Shown: piece by piece, positions 38,201 to 47,965 of the stretch
Layout: each line of letters starts with the position of its first letter
How positions within the stretch are numbered: the stretch's first letter is position 1
Origin: Liolophura sinensis
Taxonomy: Eukaryota > Mollusca > Polyplacophora > Chitonida > Chitonidae
Direction: 5' to 3'
DNA length: 64,000 bases
Assembly: GCF_032854445.1 (NCBI RefSeq)
Contig: NC_088300.1
Coordinates: 1,240,001 to 1,304,000, forward strand
Program-made: the position numbers and the translations under genes
Notes under the pieces: generated by a model
What the model saw: only the letters and a program-made list of their open reading frames with translations
The model's database searches: none
What the model was told of the DNA's origin: nothing

Positions 38201-41018
38201 ACTGTACTGGTGTATTCACATGTGAGTTGCCCACTGAGCACTGTAAACGTGTATTCCCATGTGAGTTACCCACCTGTTATTCTCCAGGTGCCCAGTAAAC
38301 CGTCAGCCTATGTCAGTGGGCTGGCCAAGCCTCTTAGGCGATTCCTGGATGAGCACAGCCCATTGCTGACATCTGACAACCAGAACCAGCTGGCCGCTCA
38401 GGTCTTCTCCAGCATCACTCTGCAGTGAGTAACCAGTTAAAACTTGAATTGAGATTTTGGGATTGTATTCCAAAAGATATCCACAAGGTATCAAAAGATA
38501 TACACAAGGTACCAAAAGATATCCACAAGGTACCAAAAGATATCCACAGCTGATCATGTGGATCTTATTTTATCTCCATGTACATCAAACATGTCAAGTG
38601 TGTGGAGTAATGTGTACTAGCGTATGCAAGGTGGGGTGGGGTTTGGGGCTCCAGTAAAATTGTTTTGCGCAGGATGGTCAAATCCTTGTTTGGAAATATT
38701 CCTAGAAATGGAAGAAGCACTACATGTGAGTACGTAACACAAATACATGATTGTAAATTTTTGTCTCATGCTTCAACAGGTATTGTTCTGTTACGTCAGA
38801 TGTTTTAACATCTGTGAAAAAAATGGAGGACAGTTTGAAATGTTTGAGTAATGTGTACTTGCGTATGCAAGGTGGGGTGGGGTTTGGGGGCTCCAGTAAA
38901 ATTACTTTGCACAGGATGATCAAATCCTTGTTTGGAAATATTCCTAGAAATGGAAGAAGCACTACATGTGAGTACGTAACACAAATACATGATTGTAAAT
39001 TTTTGTTTCATGCTTCAACAGGTATTGTTCTGTTACGTCAGATGTTTTAACATCTGTGAAAAAAATGGAGGACAGTTTGAAACGTTTGAAGAAAGCCCGT
39101 GGTACGGGCCCAACGGCGGGGTCACAAGGGATGTCAGATGACGACAAAATACGACAACAGCTTATCCTGGACATTGACTGTTACGGACAACAGGTTGGTC
39201 TCTATATTCTTACAGTACTTCACACACGAAAAGTAACTTATCAGTCTTTTACCTGAGCACTTTGTACAATCAATGGTTTCCTTGGGCACTCTGTATAACC
39301 AACAGTTTCCCCAGGCACTCTTTATGACCTCTTTGTATGACCAGCAGTTTTTCCAGACACCCTGCGTGACCAGTCATTTACCCGGGTACTCTGTATGATC
39401 AGTCGTTTACCCGGGTACTGTGTATGATCAGTCGTTTACCCGGGTACTCTGCATGACGAGTCGTTTACCCGGGTACTCTGTATGATCAGTCGTTTACCCG
39501 GGTACTCTGCATGACCAGTCGTTTACCCGGGTACTCTGTATGACCAGTCGTTTACCCGGGTACTCTGTATGATCAGTCGTTTACCCGGGTACTCTGTATG
39601 ATCAGTCGTTTACCCGGGTACTCTGTATGACCAGTCGTTTACCTGGGTACTCTGCATGATCAGTCATTTACCCGGGTACTCTGTATGATCAGTCGTTTAC
39701 CCGGGTACTCTGTATGATCAGTCGTTTACCCGGGTACTCTGTATGACCAGTGGTTTACCCGGGTACTCTGTATGATCAGTCGTTTACCCGGGTACTCTGT
39801 ATGATCAGTTGTTTACCCGGGTACTCTGTATGATCAGTCGTTTACCTGGGTACTCTGCATGATCAGTCGTTTACCCGGGTACTCTGCATGACCAGTCGTT
39901 TACCCGGGTACTCTGCATGACAAGTCGTTTACCCGGGTACTCTGTATGATCAGTCGTTTACCCGGGTACTCTGTATGACCAGTGGTTTACTCGGGTACTC
40001 TGTATGATCAGTCGTTTACCCGGGTACTCTGTATGACCAGTCGTTTACCCGGGTACTCTGCATGATGAGTCGTTTACCCGGGTACTCTGTATGATCAGTC
40101 GTTTACCCGGGTACTCTGTATGACCAGTCGTTTACCTGGGTACTCTGTATGATCAGTCGTTTACCCGGGTACTCTGTATGATCAGTCGTTTACCCAGGTA
40201 CTCTGCATGATCAGTCGTTTACCAGGGTACTCTGTAACACCAGTCGTTTACCCGGGTACTCTGCATGACCAGTCGTTTACCCGGGTACTCTGCATGACCA
40301 GTCGTTTACCCGGGTACACTGTATGACCAGTCGTTTACCCGGGTACTCTGTATGATAGGTCGTTTACCCGGGTACTCTGCATGACCAGTCGTTTACCCGG
40401 GTACTGTGTATGATCAGTGGTTTACCCAGGTATGATCGAATCCAGGACAAAAGCCCCGCAGAGAAAAACCCTGTTGTTGTAATTAACCGACAAAACATAT
40501 CCGACAGTCTAACAAACATGATGTTAAATATTTGTTGAAGGGAATTCATATAGTGTGACTTTGTTTTTCATCTAAAAATTTGTCTTCAAAGCGTATTCCA
40601 GTCTTTTCACTTGGGTTTAACAGCTTTCCTCTGAGAGGTGTTATACATGTGCTTTTCAAAACAATATCGCGAAAAATAATATGTGACTGATGTGTCTAAT
40701 ATTATTATCAAATTTCCATGTAAAGTGTTTTTAATGACAAGAACAAATGTTTAATCTGTGAAATAATAATTTTGAATTATATTTGGCTGAATATGTAGTG
40801 CTAATCAGGTTGTGCTGAACTTGACAAGGCTGTACAGGAGGTGTGTCAGTTGTTTAATTCATATTTTGTGGTATGTAAAGCTAAATGAGTCTAATAGAAT
40901 CAATTTTGTTTTTTCTCAGATGTCCCAGTTTGGTGTACAGAGTGAAAATGTACAAGCTTTCCATCAGTTACTGGAGTTAGCAGAGACAGCCAAGTCATCC
41001 ATGAACAGCCAGAGTTGA
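21902..41018 (+). CDS. COG2: COG2, conserved oligomeric Golgi complex subunit 2 (18 exons, complete)
   Basis: COG2 is a lobe A subunit of the COG tether that captures retrograde vesicles at the Golgi. Exons: 21902-22000, 25411-25572, 26351-26416, 27022-27102, 28074-28177, 30254-30359, 30704-30883, 31175-31299, 31702-31819, 32953-33092, 33335-33402, 34266-34432, 34971-35159, 35350-35425, 35643-35788, 38288-38424, 39022-39193, 40920-41018. All junctions are GT..AG and in frame. Two in-frame ATGs exist; 21920 (ACAATGG) has the better context and gives 738 aa, the human length; 21902 adds six residues. Conserved blocks: LCFDKDEFMK (exon 1), ELINKDYADFVNLSTNL (exon 2, COG2 N-terminal domain), VEKIERLLKIQ (exon 5), GYDFLVSAVWPEVV (exon 9), CGSQASVKRLR (exon 10), PRLYRRTNRE (exon 15), MSDDDKIR (exon 17). 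The loop in exon 13, rich in Ser, Asn and Ala, is the least conserved part. A decayed partial copy of exon 17 precedes the real one. Confidence 0.96.
22331..22438. repeat. Short inverted-repeat (foldback) element
   Basis: The left arm ggtttcacgaagcactctta is complementary, with mismatches, to the right arm taagagagtttcatgaaac. It lies in COG2 intron 1 after a tRNA-like fragment (ggtggcgtaatg..agagcgtc) at about 22276-22330. Confidence 0.5.
22455..24945. repeat. 54-bp minisatellite, about 46 copies, with higher-order repeats
   Basis: The core catgttaacattggtaatct recurs every 54 bp through most of COG2 intron 1. Marked variant blocks return at 270-bp spacing (for instance 23371 and 23641), showing duplications of five units. 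A 150-codon open frame at its start is a by-product of the 18-codon unit. Confidence 0.95.
25706..25960 (+). mobile_element. tRNA-headed SINE, copy 2
   Basis: It begins ggtggcctaatggttagagc, a good A-box-containing tRNA-like head, and shares a body with the copy at 6689-6940 (cagtataatgt, tctggtgtcttcggca). It lies in COG2 intron 2. Confidence 0.6.
26161..26198. repeat. (TA)n microsatellite
   Basis: About 19 uninterrupted TA dinucleotides lie in COG2 intron 2, about 150 bp before exon 3. Confidence 0.97.
26928..27018. repeat. 15-bp repeat forming the COG2 exon 4 acceptor region
   Basis: Six copies of ttgattgatgtgttg run straight into the acceptor (gatgtgttgcag), so the splice site uses the last repeat unit as its upstream tract. 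Confidence 0.9.
27335..27585. repeat. ~30-bp minisatellite, about 8 copies
   Basis: Two alternating unit types share attaaagtgctgtcat, differing as ttttagcaagag or attagtgtgag. It lies in COG2 intron 4. Confidence 0.88.
27917..28033. repeat. 15-bp minisatellite, about 8 copies
   Basis: The unit ttcatgtgaggcaca repeats about 40 bp before COG2 exon 5. It gives Cys/His-rich open frames on both strands that are not genes. Confidence 0.9.
28385..29905. repeat. 42-45-bp minisatellite, about 35 copies
   Basis: The core gggctttattatagtaggta is followed by cacatacaggaatgagtctg; units with and without an extra gtg differ by about 3 bp. It fills most of COG2 intron 5 and generates overlapping open frames on both strands. 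Confidence 0.95.
30036..30185 (+). repeat. Interspersed repeat copy
   Basis: After four tttga repeats come tgattggtgtttttacgccg, tactcaagaatatttcac, cattatggtgggaggaaacc and ccatgaccatccacagg, the family order. Confidence 0.65.
31867..32075 (+). mobile_element. ~200-bp foldback MITE, copy 3 (best preserved)
   Basis: The ends are inverted: taatttctcaaccttttcac at the left and gtgaaaaggttgaagaatta at the right. The interior has no coding capacity. It lies in COG2 intron 9. Confidence 0.7.
32247..32886. mobile_element. 640-bp element with 208-bp inverted arms
   Basis: The left arm (32247-32454, starting acgggtcaaccagtcgttgc) is the reverse complement of the right arm (32679-32886), with few mismatches, around a 224-bp spacer without an open frame. 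It ends 66 bp before COG2 exon 10. The left flank from 32118 (gtgagtgcttggggtttaac) resembles the 3' tail type of the LINE in this window, so part of it may be LINE-derived. Confidence 0.75.
33470..33650 (+). repeat. Interspersed repeat copy
   Basis: It shows tactcaagaatatatttcac, ttggcagccagcattaggga and aggaaactgggcacagccca in family order, in COG2 intron 11. Confidence 0.6.
35942..36030 (+). repeat. Interspersed repeat fragment
   Basis: It shows atttatttacttgattggtg followed directly by the later block ggcagagcccatgggaaacc, so its middle is deleted. Confidence 0.5.
36344..36385 (+). repeat. tRNA-like SINE head fragment
   Basis: It contains ctctgtggctcagttggtta, the same tRNA-like block seen reversed at about 4765-4792. 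No B box follows, so it is not a tRNA gene. Confidence 0.4.
36515..38265. repeat. 39-bp minisatellite, about 45 copies, with 468-bp higher-order duplication
   Basis: The core gtactggtgtattcccatgt is followed by gagttacccactgag. As 39 is divisible by three and the unit lacks stops in several frames, open frames of 568-597 codons appear on both strands. They have no start context or domain and lie wholly inside COG2 intron 15. A rare variant unit (ttccaatgcaaggtaccc) occurs at about 37661 and 38129, exactly 12 units apart. Confidence 0.96.
38470..38550. repeat. 21-bp tandem repeat, about 4 copies
   Basis: The unit tatccacaaggtaccaaaaga repeats about 45 bp after COG2 exon 16. Confidence 0.85.
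38605..39089 (+). repeat. Tandem duplication of ~241 bp including the 5' part of COG2 exon 17
   Basis: Two near-identical copies abut: 38605-38845 and 38846-39089. Each holds intron, the acceptor (cttcaacag) and the first 66-68 nt of exon 17. Only the second continues into the full exon. Confidence 0.9.
38780..38847 (+). pseudogene. Pseudo-exon copy of COG2 exon 17 (5' part)
   Basis: This segment copies the start of exon 17 (SVTSDVLTSVKKMEDSLK) behind an identical acceptor. Where the duplication ends, a donor-like gtaatg occurs at 38848. Its 68-nt length is not a multiple of three, so inclusion before the real exon 17 would shift the frame. Confidence 0.7.
39290..40435. repeat. 29-bp minisatellite, about 40 copies
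   Basis: The unit contains cgtttacccgggtactctgt and tgatcagt and fills much of COG2 intron 17, with highly uniform copies, which suggests recent expansion or homogenisation. Confidence 0.95.
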
Positions 41019-43225
41019 TTAAGTCAACTTAACTACATCCTAATACATCCTCAGCATTCCTAAAAGAGTGTGCTGTGATTATCCATCTAAATTAACAGAC
41101 ATTAGTATAAAACAGAAGGTGGCCGGCATGTGATCATTTGGACAAAGCATCCTTATCAGACCAATGAGGTCTGAACAGACCCGAATACATCTACAGTACA
41201 TGGTGTTCACTGCGTTCTGGCACAGGGTGTCTCATATTTATATCAAAGTAAATGTTAACCCAATTAACTTGTACATTATCATTACTGTAAAAGAAATCTA
41301 CATCTATAAGTGTGTATTATGAACTCTGAGATATTTTTTCATGCGCTATGTCACATCCAATATAGACTACAAGCAGGGGAAAGAGCACTTAGATTTGTCA
41401 TCTGATTGTATGATTTAGTCATGATCTGTGAAAATGGAGGCACCAATTCAGTTCATTAACATATTGCCTGAATTTTCAATGAAAAGAGCTTATTATTTTG
41501 GGAGTTTTTTTCACAATGCTTATTTTTTTTAGTTTCAGTGGCATTGAGGATGAGCTTTGCTAGTTGATTTGGTGCATTGGAAAGGAGGAAAGATCTGAAA
41601 ACAACACTCATGAAATTTAACTTTTTTAAAACTGAGACTTTGGTATAGTGGGAGAATGAGAATTTCATAGATAAAATATACCATGTAGAAAGTAATCATG
41701 TCAGTTGCAATTCAGGATGACTTATCCCTGCAGCCTTTGCTTATTTAGAATGTGGTTTGAGTTGAAAGTGGGTTATTAATATTACTGAACTCTCATATGT
41801 TCTGTGTCATAGTGTTGTTATTAAACATTATATTAGACATATCCATTATGTTTTTATTCATTTGGTTATGGATAAATGTCACAAATTCTATCTCTTCTAG
41901 TTCTTGAGAGGTGGGTAAATGTATATGTAGTATACAGAAAAAATTTTGCTGTGTAGATCTCAATATTTTTTTCCTAATTTCAGTTTTGAGGCCTGACAAA
42001 TTTATGAAAAGGCAGTTTCAGCAGCATGGATAAAGACAAAATAATAACTATTATGTGAAATTATGAAAGGGCATGATTTATATAAGTTTTTATTTTTTTT
42101 TTCTCTTTTTTTTGTGTAACATTAGTAATTCGATAATTCCTTTCCTCACTTTCAAATTCAAAAGAAACCATTTGTTACTATTCTTCTTTGCTCACTTGGA
42201 AGACAGGATATATAACATAATGATGTCGCATATATTACATTTCACTCCTTTCAGTTTTAATAAAATATTGTTAAAAAAAGAAGAAATATTGTTTAAACAA
42301 AAAAAAACAACACAATTACCTATGTCAGAGAGTGTATGTACAATAGGGGGGAAAACCTTTCATGGTGAATTAAAAATGTGTAAGAAAAAAAATGTGATAT
42401 TATTTCTTTTCTGTTCTTGTGAAAGTTCATCTCCTATGTGTGCAGCACGTGTATGTACAAATACAGAGTGTGTGTATATACAAATCTGATTTGTCTTATT
42501 CCCAGGGATGAGACAGACACTGGGATGAAAAACAGGAAACTGTACATCATTCTCAAAATTTTGACATTTTTAGCATTTCTGAATTAAATTCTGAACGTTT
42601 TTCTGTATATAATGTTAAAACAAGTGTAAGGCAAGTCCTGTGATCACCATGACCACGTATAACAAACACCTTATGGCTGTTACAGCTGCTTACATCGCTT
42701 TAATAAACAATTACGAGTAAAACAACATGTTTCAATTCTGCTACCCTTGTGCATGAATAAGTAGACACTTGATAACTTTTGCCAACACTTACTGGTACCT
42801 TTTAACACTTCAACAGGAAACAATGTGGAAGTGTAACTGAATGCATAATACTGTATTTCACCAAAAGTTAAAATGATATTTTTCATGCCAATCCTTACTT
42901 TTTTCCTCATAAGAAATAATCAAACTTCACAAAAATATCTTGTGTTGCCCTATAAGGTGGATCAACCAATCAGGATCAAGCAAAATGTGTCACTTGGAAA
43001 ATTCTAAAAATTATAACAGAGTAATTTAAAGACAAAGATAAAAGCTGCTGGTAAGAAAAAATATCACAGAGAAATTCTTTGTGTAAAAAGTGGATAGAAA
43101 CCCGTTTCACTGATTTACATTCAATTCTGAGACACCCAAACCATTTGACCAGTGTGGTGAATTGGATAATAAATAAAATAAAACGAAACATATATAGTGT
43201 ACCAATAACACTATTCTGTGCCCTA
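41019..43225. other. COG2 3' UTR and intergenic space to SAYSD1
   Basis: The region is AT-rich with no coding exon that I can support. AATAAA occurs on the plus strand at 42259-42264 and 42702-42707, both possible COG2 poly(A) signals. At 42699-42707 tttaataaa also gives ATTAAA on the minus strand, usable by SAYSD1. Confidence 0.5.
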
Positions 43226-44454
43226 TCACCTCACAGAGGCAGCTCCATACCGCAGTTCCTTTTCAAACTGCTCTGCAGTAAATGTTCCCTCCAGGCGCTC
43301 AAAGTTTGGATTAAACACAGAATATGCACTAAGCTGGGAACGGTCTCTTGACCCAGAATTCATTGTTCTATATATAATGATCAATGATGACACAATGAAA
43401 AAAACTGCACCAAATCCGATCTCCACAAACAAGGCCCACAAAATGACCCAAAGAAGGATTTTCAGTATCAGTGATATGGTGTGAAAGAGTTTTTCTCCTT
43501 GAGTAAGTGGCATCTGTATCTCTTCTTTCCTATGATGGGTGTGAGCCACACTGATTCTGTCATCTTTCCTTCTGCTATTGTCAATGTTCTGAACTGGGGT
43601 CTGGCTATCTTCTGAAGAAGGGTCACCATCTTTCCTCTGAAACAGATCAACAACAAACTTCATCCTGCATGCACATTTAAGTATTAGTTCGAAATGGCAA
43701 TAATATAACAGGTGATCATTTTAGCCAAAATTAAGAGACCATTAACACAACAGTCAAATATGACTCCTCAATCATTATCCATTTAGAAAACATCTGTTTC
43801 AATCAGCACTTACCTGTGTGTACCTATATTTGCATTCTACTGCGTTCGTTTCGTTAGATACGTTTTTGTTCAATTGTGTCAAAGTTTCAGAATTACTGGT
43901 AGGACAAACCTAGCCAACACCAGGAAACTTGGAAAATTTACTGCAGGCTGTAAGTGTCGGCGTTAATGAAAAGATATGTTATCAATGCTAAATCATCCTA
44001 CTGACCCCTGCTGCAAATTCGGAATAGAGAGAAGGGGCCAAATGGTACCGTACAACGAAGTACTCTTTGACCTCTGGCTGAGTTACATTGTAGTAAACAG
44101 TGGCGTTGATCCGACCATGAAACTGCTATTGCTGATACACCCGGAACACGTTCATGTATAGTACATGGTACTACCGTTATTAGCCCTAGATATGCGAGCG
44201 CCAACCAAATATAAAAAAGCGAAGTGATGATCATCCAAAGGTAACCCCGGAGATCGAACATTCAATGACCGTGTGCCTCTAAAACGTCAGCAGTCTCAGT
44301 TGGAGACTTATACTAAATTTACCTGTACACAGTTAGTGGGTCTGTTCCGGAAGCCAATGTTCTCTAAAAAGCGAGTCCTCCAATTTGTATCTTCTGTGTA
44401 TTTCTGGTGTTCTTTTGACTTTCTCGCTCTGTACTCAGCAAGTTTCTGTTCCAT
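43226..44454 (-). CDS. SAYSD1: SAYSD1, SAYSvFN domain-containing protein (2 exons)
   Basis: Exon 1 is 44454-44323 and starts MEQKLAEYRARKSK, very like the human N-terminus. Exon 2 is 43636-43226, entered through a good acceptor (tctgtttcag). Both joins are phase 0, giving 180 aa against 183 in human. A hydrophobic stretch at about residues 97-132 would anchor the protein in the membrane; the family signature SAYSVFN follows at 147-153, then a conserved TFTAEQFEKEL tail. Human SAYSD1 is an ER protein reported to recognise UFMylated, stalled ribosomes at the translocon; this is family knowledge. An ATG at 43663 is open in the same frame as exon 2, but it would replace the conserved N-terminus with intron sequence, so I reject it as the main start. 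The gene is convergent with COG2. Confidence 0.93.
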
Positions 44455-46394
44455 TTCTGTTTACGTGTCCATACCTTTCCTCGCCTCCATTTCTGAAGAG
44501 GTTAATGTGTTTGATACTGATCATTATCTCCCTTAGTTCAGCCCAATTGTTCCGAATGTTAAACGACTTTAAAGACTGCTCAAGTATTAAAATAGGCGAA
44601 CAGCTGTCGACGACAGTTTGGTGACGGTTACATTTCAAAAATAACGAATTAAAATTGGATATTACTAGGTCTACATGCTCAACAGATAACAGTGCGGTAA
44701 ATTAAACTGTATACTAGTATTCTAGCCTCCAACAAACTGTGTGTGTGTTGGGGTTTAACGGCGTACTTCACAATTGTAATCTTTGAAAGAGGTGAGTAAC
44801 CTAACTGTATCTCGTGTCCTCTTGTCAAGCGTCTGCAGGTACGTTTTCTAAGCTTTATATGCGTCTGTCGTCTTTGAACAGCATGCATGGGTTATATTAA
44901 TTATGCCTATTCTATCCAAGTCCCATCTTTCAATATACTGTCATTGCATGTTTATAAAACCATTAGGACCTACAAATTAACCCCCCCCACCACCACCACC
45001 CCCACCACACACACACTACCTTCAAAAAGTATTAGAAGCGCACGATTCAGTCCTAAATACCGCCGCCCCAGCAGAGCGTCACATTCAGATACCTCTGAAG
45101 TACTAATGTGTAAATGTATAGCCTACACATGCAATGCATGATGTCTGTGCAATATTTACTGTTATACAATACAAAAGAAAACAGCACAAAGAGTAAATCC
45201 AGAGCAACGACGACAGTGAGATATTTCGCCAGTGGTTACATTGTAAACTGTGAAACCCATCTTCTGTAACTGCCCATTTAAATCAGTTATATTTCAACTG
45301 TTCGTGTCAATGCTTAAAAAAGTATCAACTTCCATGTAATAATAATACAGTGATGATAAGTGCAATTTATTAGACGTCACTGGCCTAATATTACTCAAAG
45401 TGCTGTGTTGTCATCGCATTTGATGAAAATTTACATGTAAACAAAGGCATTTCATTCGTCGTTTTGCCAACAGCACTCTTTTCATGTTTCATGTACTTGT
45501 CATATTCAGATATACTGATTTTCAAATCATAATAAAGTCAAGACCCTAACTGTTCTGCCTGTATTGACTCAAATTCAATGCAAAATTATTGAAATGAATT
45601 AACAGTTATTAAAATTTAATTTTAAGCCTCTGATCTGTGGCTCTGGTATAGTGTTTGGCTGAATTGTTCGGATATTTTTCTGGGCATATTTAACCATATT
45701 TTGTGCTGGTGTGTTCACGTTTTGTTTGAATGAGTTTTGATTTTGACATTTTCATGACGTGTTGAATTCAAGCGTACATGATGTACAGGTATTTACTAGT
45801 ATTGGGACAATGACATGATTGCGAAGATTATGCATTCCTCGAAAGTATTCATATTCTTTTGACATATCATAAGACAAACGCTCAGACATAGAACTAGACC
45901 TGTTCAAAAACCAATTAAAGAGATGGATCCATGTATGGACGTATATAGTAAATGGACACAGCCTACTGTGTTCGTGATAAGGTGTGAACAGCGCACTGAA
46001 ACAGGGCACAAAAGTACAGCCGACTTGCCCTGCACGCAGTGTTGTATGGTGCTGCACATCGTGTATACATAAGGTATATACATGTACATATGACTGTGTC
46101 TTACAAATACACAAAACACGAGGTCAGGCCATATTTTGTCGGCCGTTTGATTGACATGTACGTACTTGTTGGAAAGTGTACACCATTCACTAGTCGAGGG
46201 GCACATGTAGAGATTGAAGCTTTAAGCTAGACGTTTCTGACCATGGGAGAATGCAGCATGCATGCATATCAAAGCCTGATTACCCATTTTATAACAAGAA
46301 AATTAAAAATTATAAAATGTGTAATATTCAGGCATAGTGTACATAGAAACGTAATTCACTAACTGCATACAAATATACCAACGATTGGTGTGTA

Positions 46395-46440
46395 TTTTTA
46401 ATTTATTTATTTGATTGGTGTTTTACGCTGTATATTTATT
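46395..46440 (+). repeat. Interspersed repeat fragment
   Basis: It consists of atttatttatttgattggtg followed by ttttacgctgta, the 5' end of the family only. Confidence 0.5.
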
Positions 46441-46824
46441 GACCAATTAACATTTAAATACAGGTTAGCTGATGACATGCTTTGCGTTATCCTATAATAG
46501 AATATTAGCACACTGATTCGGTTATCCCAGTTTCTTTTTGGTGGAGGCATGGTAAGTTTTTTCAAGTACCGATATGACTTGAGACAAAATTCCCCACTTT
46601 GCACAGCCGCTTGTGAAAACGGGTTTCTCGGAAATGAACGTGGAACATTATCAAACGTCTTTAAAATGGAAACGGACATACTCTATGCAGATGAGTAATC
46701 AGAAAACAATGGTAAAGTAGTGCTTGTGTAGTTTCTCATCGTTTTTTAAAAGAAATAAAAGAATACTCATAATAAAAAAATGCAGATTGGACATCAGGTC
46801 AACTGTGGAGGAATGCAGAACACC

Positions 46825-47077
46825 CTCAAAAAACTAATCTGTTCATTTTGACAACTTCTGTTGTCTGAGTCATGCTAGAATGTATTCTGTTATTGCAGCA
46901 TATTATTCTGTTAAATATGACACACATATTCTATTAATTCAACAGAAAGACTGTATTAGACTGACAGGACATTAGGTTAAATATTACAGAATATTTTGTT
47001 ATTATAACAGTATACATCCTAGCATCACTCAGACAACAAAATTTCTCTTTAAATTAAAAAAAAAATAATTTTTTGAG
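46825..47077. mobile_element. 253-bp foldback (MITE-like) element
   Basis: The left half begins ctcaaaaaac and holds tgttgtctgagtcatgctag; the right half carries its near reverse complement (ctagcatcactcagacaaca) and ends ttttttgag. No open frame is present. Confidence 0.7.
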
Positions 47078-47764
47078 TGCAGTCATTATATATCAGGAGA
47101 TACTCATGTTTTATGGACATAAATTCTTCTATCTTTCTTATGCCTTACAAATGTACCTCTTCTGGAAATGTATTTTTATCTGGATCTCTACAACGGTTTG
47201 ACTCTAACTCAGGTTAAAGTTGTATTTAGCTTCCTTGTATGTCTGATGCATCTAAAGAACACATATTGGTGTAAATATATTTTAGTACCACGAGTTACAT
47301 GTGTGCTTACACAAACCTCTCCAGCTTTGGGAAATACTTCCCACGAGTCACGTATATTTTATGTTAAGCTGACGCACAGGACGTGATTTCAGAGACAGCG
47401 ATAGGATCTGATTGACCTATAGTTGTGATCCAGAGATAAATTTACCTTCACTGCTTACAGGTATCATGGTCAGAAATTATTAATATCCAAACAGCATGTA
47501 TTGAGCTGGACTTCTTCTTTTGTTGATCACTTCCATATATCCATGCTCCCATACCCTGAATAAGTGATACTCAGCTATATTGCAACAAATACGTCCGGTC
47601 ACATATAGCATGGCATTTCCTTTGAACCAGCCAAACTGCACATTTTGAATGTCTTAATTTATTAAGCTTTCTTCCTCGTCTTATTACCTTATTAAATAAT
47701 GGCTTATACTAATGCTACAACACTGCCTGTACTGACTATATAAAGGTATTGTCCTATACCGATA

Positions 47765-47965
47765 TGGTGAGTTCAAATCATTTCATGCTTGCTTCCTCTC
47801 CGGCCGTACGTGGGAAGGTCTTCCAGCAACCTACGGCTGCTCTTTGGTTTCCTACGGGCTCTGCCCGGTTTCCTCGTATCATCATGCTGGTCGCCGTAGT
47901 GTAATCGAAATATTCTTGAGTACCGCGTAAAACACCAAGGGAATAAATAAATAAACAAATATACC
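47765..47965 (-). repeat. Interspersed repeat copy, reverse orientation
   Basis: On the minus strand it reads tattccct then tggtgttttacgcggtactc, aagaatatttcg, gaaaccgggcagagccc and cgtacggccggagaggaagc, a well-preserved copy. Confidence 0.7.

Noticed and set aside
36482..38298. Open frames of 568-597 codons on both strands
   Set aside because: They are translations of a 39-bp minisatellite in several frames inside COG2 intron 15; no domain, no codon bias and no independent start.
42073..42489. 135-codon plus-strand ORF after COG2
   Set aside because: AT-rich low-complexity sequence full of Phe, Leu and Lys in the probable COG2 3' UTR; nothing recognisable.
43637..43663. In-frame ATG before SAYSD1 exon 2 as the true start
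   Set aside because: The upstream exon encodes the conserved MEQKLAEYRARK start and a good acceptor lies after this ATG; the nine codons are intron.
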